Part shown: positions 17,729 through 26,636 of the stretch, in pieces
How positions within the stretch are numbered: position 1 is the stretch's first letter
Layout: each line of letters opens with the position of its first letter
Assembly (NCBI GenBank): GCA_964509295.1
Contig: CAZDWS010000009.1
Coordinates: 62,001 to 126,000 of the forward strand
Direction: 5' to 3'
Origin: JBGSQR01 sp964509295
GTDB taxonomy: Bacteria > Desulfobacterota > Desulfuromonadia > Geobacterales > Pseudopelobacteraceae
Length of the DNA stretch: 64,000 nt
Translations under genes and position numbers: made by a program
Notes under the pieces: model-generated
Told to the model about the DNA's origin: nothing
The model's input: only the letters and a program-made list of their open reading frames with translations
The model's database searches: none

Positions 17729-18250
17729 TCAGAAAATGCCGCTCAAACCCAGCAGCGCACCGGCAGCAATCAGCCAGATCGGGTTAAATTTAAAAACCAT
17801 GTTAATCAGCAGGGTCAGGCCGGTCAACAGATATGCCCACATGGTTTCGTCAGCAGCGCGTGTGATAATAATACCGCTGGCCAGAACCAGTCCGACGGCC
17901 AGGGGTGCCACTCCGATCTGGATTACATTGCGCCAGGGAGAGCCGCTGACCTTTTTCCAGTAATGCATGAAAATATAAATCAGAACGCCGGAAGGCCCGC
18001 AAATGGCCAGAGTAGCCGCAACAGCACCTGCAAAACCGGCCATCTGCCAACCGATCAGTGTAACAATAATCGCATTCGGCCCTGGCGTGGCCTGGGAAAT
18101 GGCAAACATGCGGGCAAATTCCACACTGCTCATCCAGTGATTGGTTTCAACCGCTATGCGGTGAATTTCGGGCAGGATCGCGTTGGCTCCGCCGAATGCC
18201 AGCAGGGAGAGCAAGCCGAACTGCAGAATAATGGCAATAAGGATCGTCAT
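17729..18250 (-). CDS. Chromate transporter, short ChrA half (second of pair)
   Basis: A 173-residue membrane protein of the CHR family with about five hydrophobic segments and the motif FAISQATPGPNAIIVTLIG, equivalent to one half of full-length ChrA. The ATG at 18250 overlaps the stop of the preceding half in an ATGA, so the two halves are made together, presumably as a heterodimer of opposite topology. A frame open to 18367 is read-through antiparallel to its neighbour and lacks a start signal. Substrate may be chromate or another oxyanion; not determinable here. Confidence 0.88.
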   Translation of the reverse strand: MTILIAIILQFGLLSLLAFGGANAILPEIHRIAVETNHWMSSVEFARMFAISQATPGPNAIIVTLIGWQMAGFAGAVAATLAICGPSGVLIYIFMHYWKKVSGSPWRNVIQIGVAPLAVGLVLASGIIITRAADETMWAYLLTGLTLLINMVFKFNPIWLIAAGALLGLSGIF

Positions 18251-18792
18251 GACCTGGCACCGTAAAACCGTGCCGCAAAAAACATGCTCAACGGCGCCAG
18301 CCCAAGCATGACAAGCGGAAGCGGCCAGCGCAGGGCAACAATCCCGACCATGGCCAACCCGCTGCAAATCAGCAATAACGGACGTCTGCGCAGATCCAGC
18401 GCCATTTTCAGCCCGGTGGACAGTATCAACCCGGCAGCCACCGCCGAAACCCCGCGCAGCATGGAATTTACGGCAGGGATATTGCCATACTGCTGATAAA
18501 GCGCCCCAAGCCCGATCACTATGAAAAACGGCGGCAGCATCAGGCCGGTAAAAGCTGTAATTGCACCGCGAGCGCCATGAAAACGGGCACCAATACAGAT
18601 GGACAGATTAACCACATTGGGACCGGGCAGAAACTGGCACAGACCAAGCAGAGAAGTGAATTCCTCCGATGAAATCCAGGTGCGTTCTTCAACTATCACA
18701 CGGCGGGCAAAGGGCAGCACACCGCCGAAGCCTGACAGGGCGATCTGGGTGAAGCCGATGAAAAGTTCTTTCAGGGTGACCTGGTTTTGCAC
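18247..18792 (-). CDS. Chromate transporter, short ChrA half (first of pair)
   Basis: A 181-residue CHR-family half protein with FIGFTQIALSGFGGVLPFARR and LGLCQFLPGPNVVNLSI motifs and about five membrane segments. The GTG at 18792 is chosen because it follows the stop of the FG-GAP gene (18797) by a few bases; an open frame extending to 18861 would overlap that gene. It forms a pair with the gene at 17729 by a four-base overlap. Transcription probably continues from the FG-GAP gene. Confidence 0.86.
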   Translation of the reverse strand: MQNQVTLKELFIGFTQIALSGFGGVLPFARRVIVEERTWISSEEFTSLLGLCQFLPGPNVVNLSICIGARFHGARGAITAFTGLMLPPFFIVIGLGALYQQYGNIPAVNSMLRGVSAVAAGLILSTGLKMALDLRRRPLLLICSGLAMVGIVALRWPLPLVMLGLAPLSMFFAARFYGARS

Positions 18793-18796
18793 CCTG

Positions 18797-20305
18797 TCAA
18801 TCCACCCTGTTAATACTGATAACCGTCTTCCCCTTGCTGAACATATCCGCTTTCTGGACAACTTCCAGCAGGATCAGCTCTTTGGCTGTTGCATCATAGG
18901 CAAAGTCGGCCAGATAGCTCTGGTTCTGGCGTGTATGCCATTTTTCCTGCATGGAAGAACCGTTCCACTGCAGGGCATGGATGGTATATTTTGTATAGGA
19001 GCGGCTATTACCCACATTGAACAACCCCTCATTATGGGGGACCAGCAATGTACCGTCCGATGTGACTACAATCCGCTGCTCCAGAAAGGTCCACTGAAAT
19101 TCATCACCAGGCGAGCGGCGTTGCTCAGGTGACTCAACTTTAAAATGACTCTCCGACCCACCGTATTTGATTGCGCTTTTCCATGCTTCCTCACCTTCCG
19201 GAGAGCTGACAACCAGATAACCATCTTCATCCAGGACAACAATACTACTCTTATCACTACTACCGAGTTTGTTGAAATTAAAGACAAAACCGGAACGCGG
19301 CATTTTGATCTGCTTTTTAGCTGAATATGTTTTACCGGACTTACCAAGCTCTGCTACCGTTTTGGAAAACCTGCCTCCTGAAACCATTTCCTGACCATAG
19401 ACAACACGGGCCTTAAAGTCCTGCCCGATACCCCGGAAAAACCAGGGCAGGTTTTCAGCCAACAGCTCCAATCCGTTGACTTTGGGCAGATAAACTCTGG
19501 ATATCAGGGTTTCGCGATCATAGATTGTTACATATAGTTCCGGGACACCATCATTATCAAGATCAGCCATATCTATGGCAAGTATCTTCGCCGGATTCGG
19601 AATAGTTGCCTCGGCAACCAGTTTCAGCTCTGCCCCCTTCTGGTAGTAACGGATACTGCGCTCACCGGCCACAAAAATTTCCCGTTCCCCACCAACAAGA
19701 GTGCGTCCCATGGCAATACCGGTAAAAACCCCGGTAATCGGAGGACTGGTCCAGTTGCCTGGGTTTGATTTGCTGCCTTCGTCGCTGCGAAGCTGGTAAG
19801 CAGCCGGGCCGTTTACAACACTATTCCCCGGAACGATCTGGTAGCTTTTTTTCGGTGCAACCACAGGTGCCGTTACCACCGGTTTAGCAGCTAAATCAGG
19901 TTGCGGCTGAACAGCATATTTAGCCAGTTCACGATCCACTTTGGCGCCCAACCGCCCAACTGCCGGAAGCAGATCATCCTCGCCCTCCCCCTGTTCAAAG
20001 ACGCGGGTCAGCTTATTGCTGACCATATTTTTGATCAGCACATCCAGGCTGAATATCTTGCCGAATCTGGCATAGCTTCCCGTAACTATCAGCTCGGCCT
20101 TGTCCCTGCTCTCCACAAGCTGAATCTGCTCAGAATTCAGACGCGAGGCCAGCACCCCCTGAAGTACCACCTTCAGATCGTCCCGACCCTGTACACCGCT
20201 GACACTGAATTCGGTAACGTATGTTTTTACGGGATCGGCCTGAGCCACTCCGGTAATGGCCAGAAACATGATCAGGGCTGCAATAAGATATGTGGTTAAC
20301 TTCAT
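18797..20305 (-). CDS. Secreted FG-GAP/VCBS-type repeat protein
   Basis: A 502-residue exported protein. Residues 1-23 are a signal peptide ending ...GVAQA. Residues ~25-140 look like a TolB/FlgO-type alpha/beta domain (AELIVTGSYARFGKIFSLDVLI). The rest is a beta-propeller-like region with an Asp-rich FG-GAP calcium loop (DMADLDNDGVPELYVTIYD) and a second VVLDEDGYLVVSS. It is probably periplasmic or surface-associated. GGAGC precedes the ATG. Similar proteins occur in Geobacter-type genomes with unknown roles. Confidence 0.75.
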   Translation of the reverse strand: MKLTTYLIAALIMFLAITGVAQADPVKTYVTEFSVSGVQGRDDLKVVLQGVLASRLNSEQIQLVESRDKAELIVTGSYARFGKIFSLDVLIKNMVSNKLTRVFEQGEGEDDLLPAVGRLGAKVDRELAKYAVQPQPDLAAKPVVTAPVVAPKKSYQIVPGNSVVNGPAAYQLRSDEGSKSNPGNWTSPPITGVFTGIAMGRTLVGGEREIFVAGERSIRYYQKGAELKLVAEATIPNPAKILAIDMADLDNDGVPELYVTIYDRETLISRVYLPKVNGLELLAENLPWFFRGIGQDFKARVVYGQEMVSGGRFSKTVAELGKSGKTYSAKKQIKMPRSGFVFNFNKLGSSDKSSIVVLDEDGYLVVSSPEGEEAWKSAIKYGGSESHFKVESPEQRRSPGDEFQWTFLEQRIVVTSDGTLLVPHNEGLFNVGNSRSYTKYTIHALQWNGSSMQEKWHTRQNQSYLADFAYDATAKELILLEVVQKADMFSKGKTVISINRVD

Positions 20306-20327
20306 GGTAGCTCCTTTGATTAAAATT

Positions 20328-20413
20328 ACCCCTCCCCTTATTTAAGGGGAGGCCGGGAGGGGTTAAGCCTTGCATCATAACTCCCCCAACCCATCTTGAC
20401 TCAAGAGGGGGGC
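20328..20413. repeat. Palindromic repeat, family B copy 1
   Basis: CCTCCCCTTATTTAAGGGGAGG followed by a spacer and CTCCCCC...GGGGGG arms. A closely similar element lies at 27342-27421 and a shorter one at 39379-39420. It sits just upstream of the FG-GAP gene start and downstream of the porin terminator. Confidence 0.75.
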
Positions 20414-20474
20414 TATTACAACTCACCTGAACACTGTCTATCTTTTACCCCATAAATCACTGCTGCGTAAGCAG

Positions 20475-20508
20475 AAAAACGTGCGCATGAATCCATGCGC
20501 ACGTTTTT
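20475..20508. terminator. Strong intrinsic terminator of the porin gene
   Basis: A perfect 15-bp stem, AAAAACGTGCGCATG with CATGCGCACGTTTTT, and a 4-nt loop (AATC). On the minus strand the stem ends in a T run about 32 bp past the porin stop. Symmetry makes it functional in both directions. Confidence 0.9.
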
Positions 20509-20539
20509 CTTAAAATTCAGCATTCATGTCACAGTCAAA

Positions 20540-21997
20540 TTAGAATGCCAGGTTCAAAACAACCATATTCTTCCAAGGGTTGTCCGGAGTTTTGATTGTA
20601 CCGTCTGCAAGACGGGCGGTATCCTTGTAGTATTCACCCAGAACCACATAACCGGCCACGTAGCTGGCTGTCAGGTTTTCGCTGATTTTGTAACCGACTT
20701 CCGCATTAACTTCGGTGCCGATATAGTTGCTGTTGCTGCCACCCTTCAGGTTTAAAGGCTTGGCGGCATTGGCCTGTGCTGCTGCTGCAAAGCCCACATT
20801 TGCTTTGATAAAGGCTTTATTGATATCAACATCATAACCAAAGAACGCGCCTTTTACGCCCATGTTGTAATTGGATACCGTATTGATCAGACCGCGGTCG
20901 GTTTGAGCAGAGTATCTGGTATTTGTAATCAGCATGGTCATCTGTGCCGCTGAGAAAGTTGAAGTGGTGTTACCTTCACCCAACTGATTCACACCCTGGA
21001 AAGCATTTACTTTACCGGTACCGTTGTCACCGGAAGCATAAAGGAAGTTTGCACGGGCAGTACCAGGCCCGGCTTTGATCTTGCCGCCAACGTTGGCAGC
21101 AAAAGCGGAGACGTGTTCACCTACCTGACCAAAGTTATTGGTCGGGTTGGTACCATTTTGATAGAGGAAAAAGGCATCAATTACACCGGGCCCGAAATTA
21201 TAAGCGGCATTGACACCCAGTGTACTGAGAACATTATAACCTTTGTTATCAGTAAGGTTGTCATAGGTCATATAGTATGAAGCGCCAACCTTGAGGGCCT
21301 TATTGACATCATATTTGACATCCAGAATACCCAGGTCGAGTGAGTACTTACCAGGATAATAGTTACCGTTATTTGATGCGCCAATGGAATCGGTAACAGT
21401 AGCAGGCTTGTCCTTGAAACTGCTGTTGTCATACCCGCGCAGCCAGCCGGCAGTTACAACGGCATTATCAAGCTTGGTGGTTGTCATGACACCGGCAATA
21501 TCAGCACCAAGAAAAACACCTTTGTAGGCATCATCAAATGACTGGATACCAGCCTTGACTGTAGTAGGCAGATAGGGTGCCTTGAACTCCATATAAACGT
21601 TCTTGGTTTCCAGGTTAATAGAATCCGCCTCAATAGCGCCGCCCGTATTGCGACTGCCGTTCTCCTGGGAAGTGTCACCCCAGCGGGAATCAATTTCAAA
21701 ATGGGTAACCAGCTTGACATTATTGTTAAGTTTACCGGTGTATTTCAGTCTCAGTCTCTGCTCTGTGTAGAAAAAAGAGCGGGCAAGGCTGTCTCGTGAA
21801 AGCACGTTGTTGGCCGGAGCATTTGCACCAGAGATATTGACGGCTGAATCATTTTTTCCAGCCTGATCGAAGTTTGTGAAAATACCCTTGACGCGCAGCA
21901 GGCCGTTAAACTCGTGTTCAATTGCCATTGCCGTTGTACTCATACATCCTACTGCAGCTAAAGCGGAAACAGCTACTTTCAGATTACGTTGTTTCAT
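20540..21997 (-). CDS. Outer-membrane porin-like beta-barrel protein
   Basis: A 485-residue protein with a signal peptide (cleavage near TTAMA-IEHEF) and alternating hydrophobic/polar strands ending in an aromatic C-terminus (NMVVLNLAF), the outer-membrane insertion signal. Asn, Gly and Thr-rich loops are typical of porins. It is monocistronic, with its own promoter (22013-22042), GGAGG site and terminator. Position downstream of the AbrB-type and CitMHS genes suggests it could admit organic acids, but this is inference. No specific porin family can be named. Confidence 0.8.
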   Translation of the reverse strand: MKQRNLKVAVSALAAVGCMSTTAMAIEHEFNGLLRVKGIFTNFDQAGKNDSAVNISGANAPANNVLSRDSLARSFFYTEQRLRLKYTGKLNNNVKLVTHFEIDSRWGDTSQENGSRNTGGAIEADSINLETKNVYMEFKAPYLPTTVKAGIQSFDDAYKGVFLGADIAGVMTTTKLDNAVVTAGWLRGYDNSSFKDKPATVTDSIGASNNGNYYPGKYSLDLGILDVKYDVNKALKVGASYYMTYDNLTDNKGYNVLSTLGVNAAYNFGPGVIDAFFLYQNGTNPTNNFGQVGEHVSAFAANVGGKIKAGPGTARANFLYASGDNGTGKVNAFQGVNQLGEGNTTSTFSAAQMTMLITNTRYSAQTDRGLINTVSNYNMGVKGAFFGYDVDINKAFIKANVGFAAAAQANAAKPLNLKGGSNSNYIGTEVNAEVGYKISENLTASYVAGYVVLGEYYKDTARLADGTIKTPDNPWKNMVVLNLAF

Positions 21998-22012
21998 GAC
22001 TACCTCCTCGGG

Positions 22013-22042
22013 ATATAATGCTGGCAGATTTCTGCCTGTAAA
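22013..22042 (-). promoter_or_regulatory. Candidate sigma-70 promoter of the porin with dyad in the spacer
   Basis: On the minus strand TTTACA (-35, 22037-22042), 18 nt, TTATAT (-10, 22013-22018). The spacer contains the inverted repeat GGCAGA-AA-TCTGCC (22023-22036), a likely operator because a bound protein there would block polymerase. The AGGAGG before the porin ATG follows within 10 nt. Confidence 0.5.
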
Positions 22043-22082
22043 ACTGTGATTTAAAAGTAGACCTATATATTCAACTCCCTCT

Positions 22083-22109
22083 AAAAAGGGGGGTAGCGGC
22101 AGCTACCCC
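22083..22109 (-). terminator. Intrinsic terminator after the AbrB-type gene
   Basis: The stem GGGGTAGC/GCTACCCC with a 4-nt loop is followed on the minus strand by CCTTTTT. It lies about 18-45 bp past the stop of the AbrB-type permease gene and separates it from the porin promoter. Confidence 0.7.
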
Positions 22110-22126
22110 AATTGAAGGAGGTACTG

Positions 22127-23197
22127 CTAGGTGCTTCTGTTTTCTTTGTTCAACTTGCTTTTAATTGTTTGAACCAGCCGCCACACCGGCAGGGACATTG
22201 TTACCACCAGCGCCAGACGTGCCACCTGAAAAGTGGTTACCATGGGAACACCCAGTCTCAATATTTTTGCCGTAATACACATCTCCGACAATCCACCCGG
22301 TGCCGTGGCCAGCACCATCATCGGACCGGACATGCCCATCAGCCAGGCCAGCCCCAATCCCATCAATGCCGACAGGCTGACGGTCAGTGCGATGCTGGCC
22401 ATAATTCCCACCAGCAGCTGGCGGGAACCGCTGCGAAAACCGGGGTTGAATCGGGCACCCAACGAACAGCCCAAAAGAACCTGAGCCGCAACTGCCAACG
22501 GTTGCGGTATGGCCGACATGCTTTGACCATTAACTGTCAGCAGCAGGCTGACCATCAGCGGCCCCAGCAGCCAGGCATTGGGTATGCCGAATTTCATGAA
22601 GGCGTAGGCAACGGCTACGGCAATCAGGATCAGCCCCGTAAGCCCCAGAGGATTAACCAGCATGGTCAGCGGCTGATAGGTATCAGTGCCACTTGCACCT
22701 GTTAAAGTGACTCCGATCGGGATGATGGAAACCGTTAACAGCACGCGAATGGAATGTGAAAGAGCCACCTGGTCAAACCGTGCACCGGCACGTTCTGCCA
22801 GCACTGCCATCTCTGCTGCCCCCCCAGGCACACTGGCAAAATAAGCCGTAATGCCTGAGATACCGGAAAAACGCTTCATCAACAGGCCGCCCAGGCCTCC
22901 GATCAGTATTGCCGAAGATGCGGCAGCCAGGACGTACCAGCCGTAATTCAGAATCAGACGACTGACATCAGCGGTGAAATACAACCCCAGACCGCAGCCG
23001 ATCACCAGCTGCCCGGCCTGGCGCCCGCCTTTTATGGCGCCGACCTTGACACCGCTGACACCTGCCACGCCGACCGTAAAGAGCGGGCCGAGCATCCAGG
23101 GCAGCGGTATTCCCAGAATTTTAAAGAGCAAACCTCCGCACAGACTGATTGCCAATGCTGTGATAATCGGCAATATGGGCCTTTGCACGTTATTCAT
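22127..23197 (-). CDS. AbrB-family membrane protein
   Basis: A 356-residue polytopic membrane protein (about ten segments) of the AbrB/'ammonia monooxygenase' permease family, with duplicated halves (MLGPLFTVGVAG...GCGLGLYF and LLGPLMVSLLL...LLGCSLGARF) and the ASVPGGAAEMAVLA and ATAPGGLSEMCITA motifs in each half. The name refers to a membrane family and not to the AbrB DNA-binding regulator. Its ATG directly abuts the TAG of the CitMHS gene, so the two are co-translated. A transport role related to tricarboxylates is plausible but unproved. Confidence 0.8.
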   Translation of the reverse strand: MNNVQRPILPIITALAISLCGGLLFKILGIPLPWMLGPLFTVGVAGVSGVKVGAIKGGRQAGQLVIGCGLGLYFTADVSRLILNYGWYVLAAASSAILIGGLGGLLMKRFSGISGITAYFASVPGGAAEMAVLAERAGARFDQVALSHSIRVLLTVSIIPIGVTLTGASGTDTYQPLTMLVNPLGLTGLILIAVAVAYAFMKFGIPNAWLLGPLMVSLLLTVNGQSMSAIPQPLAVAAQVLLGCSLGARFNPGFRSGSRQLLVGIMASIALTVSLSALMGLGLAWLMGMSGPMMVLATAPGGLSEMCITAKILRLGVPMVTTFQVARLALVVTMSLPVWRLVQTIKSKLNKENRST

Positions 23198-24505
23198 CTA
23201 GAAGCGGATATGTCCAAGAACCATTGCTGTTACCAGCCAGAGCAGCGAAATTCCGATGGCTGGAAGTATGGCAAATTTCTGCAGATCACCGAACTCAACC
23301 TTGCCCAGACCGACCAGCAGGTAGGTGGAAGGGACCAGAGGACTGAGCAGATGGGCGCCCTGACCAATCAGAGCGGCACGCCCCATCTCTTCTGGACTGA
23401 TGCCGTAAACAGCAGCTGCCTTGGCCAGTACCGGCAGAACACCGAAATAGAAAGCGTCGTTGGTCAGAAAGAAGGTGCCCGGAAGACTGATCAAAGCCGT
23501 AATCAGCGGGAAATGCGGCCCCAGCGACTCGGGAATACCGGAAAGGATCATCTTGGACATGGCCTCGATCATCTTGGTTCCGGTCATAATTCCCATGAAA
23601 ATACCGGCGGCAAAGATCAGCGAAACAACCGGCATGGCATTGGCGCCGTTAGCAACAACCCTTGCCTGCTGATCTTTAAAGTTGTAGTTAATCATCAGAG
23701 CCAGGGCGGTACCGATAATAAAGAGAATAGCCAGTGGCAGCAGCTCAACCATCAGAGCGGCCAGCAAGACTACGGTAAGAGCGATGTTTATCCAGAATTT
23801 GGCTGGACGCTTGAGATTTTCGGCATCAGGATCTTCGGAAACGGATATGTGGCTGCCGTCATGTGTAAACTCAATCACACCCAGACGTTTGCGTTCTTTC
23901 ATGCCCCACACATAAGCCAGCAGGAAAACAAACATTGTACCCACAACCATGCCCGGAATCATCGGCACGAAAACCTGGCTGGATTCAACACCCAATGAAG
24001 CCAGGACTCGACCGGTCGGACCGCCCCAGGGGATAATATTCATGACACTGTTTTCCAGCAATGCAATCGATGGCAGGATCAGCGCGTTCATGCCCAGCCT
24101 GCGGTGCACGGCCAGCATGGCGGTACAGGTAACCAGGTAGGTTGTGGAACCGTCACCGTCAAGTGAAATGGCCGTTGCAAGCGCAGCGGTGCCAATGCAA
24201 ACCCTCATGGGGTCGCCATGCACAGCTTTCAGGATTTTTTCAATGATCGGGTCAAACATCCCCGCATCGATCATGGTGCCGAAAAAGAGGATGGCAAAAC
24301 AGATCATAATCCCTGTGGGAGCCACCTTCTTAACCCCGTCCATCATCATCTTGCCAAGTTTTGCGTCATGAAATCCGAGTCCAAGTGCTACAATGATCGG
24401 AATCAGTACCAGGGCATTCATTGCCGTCATGCGTTTTGTCATGATCAGGTACATAAAAACGATAATCATTGCGAACCCGGCAACGCCCAATGCTGTTGCT
24501 TCCAT
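23198..24505 (-). CDS. CitMHS-family citrate transporter
   Basis: A 435-residue secondary transporter with 11-12 membrane segments. Family hallmarks are TGIMICFAILFFGTMIDAG, TAISLDGDGSTTYLVT, IPWGGPTGRVLASLG and FFLTNDAFYFGVLPVL. Members import citrate complexed with Mg or Ca together with protons. GGAGG precedes the ATG. It lies opposite a CitA/CitB-type two-component system and under a promoter that shares its upstream motif with the icd-cit operon, which strongly suggests citrate as the substrate. Confidence 0.92.
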   Translation of the reverse strand: MEATALGVAGFAMIIVFMYLIMTKRMTAMNALVLIPIIVALGLGFHDAKLGKMMMDGVKKVAPTGIMICFAILFFGTMIDAGMFDPIIEKILKAVHGDPMRVCIGTAALATAISLDGDGSTTYLVTCTAMLAVHRRLGMNALILPSIALLENSVMNIIPWGGPTGRVLASLGVESSQVFVPMIPGMVVGTMFVFLLAYVWGMKERKRLGVIEFTHDGSHISVSEDPDAENLKRPAKFWINIALTVVLLAALMVELLPLAILFIIGTALALMINYNFKDQQARVVANGANAMPVVSLIFAAGIFMGIMTGTKMIEAMSKMILSGIPESLGPHFPLITALISLPGTFFLTNDAFYFGVLPVLAKAAAVYGISPEEMGRAALIGQGAHLLSPLVPSTYLLVGLGKVEFGDLQKFAILPAIGISLLWLVTAMVLGHIRF

Positions 24506-24606
24506 AATCTCCTACCTCCGCTTGATTTGTTGCCTGCCCGGACTTTCAACAGGCCATATGTTTTGCCATACACTTGAAAGGTGATTTTCTTCTGATATCT
24601 ATTTTG

Positions 24607-24689
24607 ATTATAGGTGCGCCTTAAAATGTGTAAATTTTAAACATTAATCTTAATATTATTGTTAATAATGGTTTTGGCGATATTGGCAG
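24607..24689 (-). promoter_or_regulatory. Proposed CitB-type activated promoter of CitMHS gene
   Basis: Reading leftward: motif GGTTTTGGCGATATTGGCAG (24670-24689 on plus), 35 nt, -35 TTTACA (24629-24634), 16-nt spacer, -10 TATAAT (24607-24612). Order and spacings match the icd-cit promoter exactly. The leader to the CitMHS ATG is about 95 nt. The motif would be centred near -77, a usual class I activator position. Confidence 0.72.
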
Positions 24690-24726
24690 GCTGTTGTCTT
24701 ATTCTTGCGGAAAGGCCGTTACAGCT

Positions 24727-24822
24727 TGTTTTGGCAGGCAGACAGCACTGCAGCAGGAAAAATTCAAACGGTCATTGAAAACCTTGTTTTGGCAATATTG
24801 ATGGTTTTGTTGATATTGGCAG
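24727..24822. promoter_or_regulatory. Further copies of the citrate-regulon motif
   Basis: A partial copy TGTTTTGGCA (24727-24736), a diverged copy TGTTTTGGCAATATTGATGG (24785-24804) and a good copy GGTTTTGTTGATATTGGCAG (24803-24822) lie between the CitMHS gene and the two-component genes. Spacings from the 24670 copy are about 57, 58 and 18 bp. They may add upstream sites for CitMHS or autoregulate the kinase gene. Confidence 0.55.
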
Positions 24823-24910
24823 CGCTAAATACCTGTTTATTAATCAGTTAAAGCAGACTACACTTACATCTTAGAGGGACAGGCTTTAGCAAATTAAACC
24901 CCTGCCTTGC

Positions 24911-25012
24911 TCCCTCACCCGGCCTACGGCCACCCTCTCCCGGGGGGAGAGGGTTTGATCACTTTCACCCTTCTCCCTCTGGGAGAAGGTGCCCCAGCGG
25001 GGCGGATGAGGG
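24911..25012. repeat. Palindromic GC-rich repeat, family A copy 2
   Basis: CACCCTCTCCCGGGGGGAGAGGG and CCCTTCTCCCTCTGGGAGAAGG arms with a GGGGCGGATGAGGG right end, a diverged relative of the copies at 14871 and 45396. It lies just before the histidine kinase start. Confidence 0.8.
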
Positions 25013-25040
25013 AATACACAAGCAACAAAGGATTTAACTG

Positions 25041-26636
25041 ATGGCTATCATCAAAAGAATGACATTGCGGAGCAAGATCACCTGGCTTGTTTCGCTTAAT
25101 ATCTTTGTAATGCTTTTTCTGATGCTCTCTGCCGTGCTTTATCTGGTGGTTGAAGATGAGTTCAGGGATAAGGGAAAGCAAGCCCTGGCCATGTCACGGG
25201 TTGTGGCCGGCATGCCCCAGATTATTGAAGCATTCAGGACGGAGAATCCTGCGACAGTTATACAGCCGATTGTGGAACAGATCCGCAAGGCCAGCGGTGC
25301 TGAATTTATAGTGGTTGGAAATATGAATCAGATCCGTTACAGCCATCCGGACCCGAAAAAAATCGGCCTGCGCATGGTAGGAGAAGACAACGAAATTGTC
25401 CTGAACGGCAAAGAAAGCGTCACTAAAGCTCGTGGATCTCTGGGGCAATCCATAAGAGGTAAAACACCGGTTTTCGATGCCAACCGCCAACAGATCGGCA
25501 TTGTATCCACCGGCTTCCTTGCTGACAAAATCCGCAACAATCTCAATCCGTATATTACAAAAATCATCTCCGTCGGCATGCTGGCCCTGCTGTTCGGCTT
25601 TATTGGAGCCCGAATGCTGTCCGGCCACGTCAAAGAACAGCTCTTCGACATGGAGCCGCACGAAATCGCCTTTGCCACAAACGAACAGGCCGCCATCCTG
25701 GAAGCGATCCGCGAGGGAATTATTGCCGTCAACAGCAGCGGCCATATTGTCAGCTGCAACCGCGAGGCAAAAAAGATGCTCGGTGTGGAAAATGACGATG
25801 TCATCGGCAAGGAGGTTACGGAGGTATTTCCGGCCACACGTATGCCGGAAGTGCTCAAAAGCGGCATCCCACAGTACGACCAACCCTCCATCATCGGCAA
25901 CACCCTGGCCATTGTCAACCGCGTGCCGGTCATATTATCCGGCAAGGTAATCGGTGCTGTCTGTACGTTTAGAGACAAAGTCCATCTGGATAAGATTGAC
26001 CAGCGCCTGATCGATATCGGCCACTATGTGGACACCCTGCGCAGCCAGCGCCACGAGTTCATGAACAAACTGCACCTGATTTCCGGATTGATCCAAACCT
26101 CGGAATTTGACATGGCCAGAAGCGTAATCGAACAGGTCAATGAGGAATATCAGAATGCGGTCCAGTTTTACCTGGCCCGCATCCGTGATGCCGCCATTGT
26201 GGGTATCCTGATCGGCAAGACTCATCGGGCAGCCGAACTGGGCATCCAACTGACGGTAAAACCCGATTCCACTATCATGGAAAACTGCCCTTACAGGGAA
26301 ATACTGGTCACTGCACTGGGCAACACAATTGACAACGCCTTTGAATCAATCATACAGTCAAAACTTGCCAGGGAAGCCAATCCGGAAGTTTCCGTGTTGA
26401 TGCTGGAAGATGCAAGCATGATTCTGGTGGAAGTAACTGACAACGGACCGGGAATCAGTGCGGACATAAAAGAACTTATATTTGATGACCACGCTACCAC
26501 CAAGGGCAGTGGCCGCGGGTTTGGTCTTTCGCTGGTCTCCCGCCTGATAGAAAATGTCGGGGGCACAATCAGTTGCGAAAGTGAACCGGGCAAAACAACC
26601 ATCAGAATTAAACTGCCCAAAAGGAGAACAGATTGA
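25041..26636 (+). CDS. Sensor histidine kinase, CitA/DcuS family
   Basis: A 531-residue membrane kinase. TM1 is about residues 13-35; a periplasmic sensor domain (about 36-165) contains FIVVGNMNQIRYSHPDPKKIG, a segment typical of CitA/DcuS carboxylate sensors; TM2 is about 173-192; then a PAS domain (about 210-315), the phosphoacceptor His-338 in RSQRHEFMNKLH, and an ATPase domain with DNAFES, DNGPGI and GRGFGLSL boxes. The TGA stop overlaps the start of the response regulator by one base. The adjacent citrate transporter implies that it senses extracellular citrate or a related acid. Confidence 0.92.
   Translation: MAIIKRMTLRSKITWLVSLNIFVMLFLMLSAVLYLVVEDEFRDKGKQALAMSRVVAGMPQIIEAFRTENPATVIQPIVEQIRKASGAEFIVVGNMNQIRYSHPDPKKIGLRMVGEDNEIVLNGKESVTKARGSLGQSIRGKTPVFDANRQQIGIVSTGFLADKIRNNLNPYITKIISVGMLALLFGFIGARMLSGHVKEQLFDMEPHEIAFATNEQAAILEAIREGIIAVNSSGHIVSCNREAKKMLGVENDDVIGKEVTEVFPATRMPEVLKSGIPQYDQPSIIGNTLAIVNRVPVILSGKVIGAVCTFRDKVHLDKIDQRLIDIGHYVDTLRSQRHEFMNKLHLISGLIQTSEFDMARSVIEQVNEEYQNAVQFYLARIRDAAIVGILIGKTHRAAELGIQLTVKPDSTIMENCPYREILVTALGNTIDNAFESIIQSKLAREANPEVSVLMLEDASMILVEVTDNGPGISADIKELIFDDHATTKGSGRGFGLSLVSRLIENVGGTISCESEPGKTTIRIKLPKRRTD

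Noticed and set aside
22112..24577. Several plus-strand frames (22112-22705, 23183-23998, 24218-24577)
   Set aside because: Antisense to membrane-protein genes; His/Gln/Asn-rich composition typical of shadow frames.
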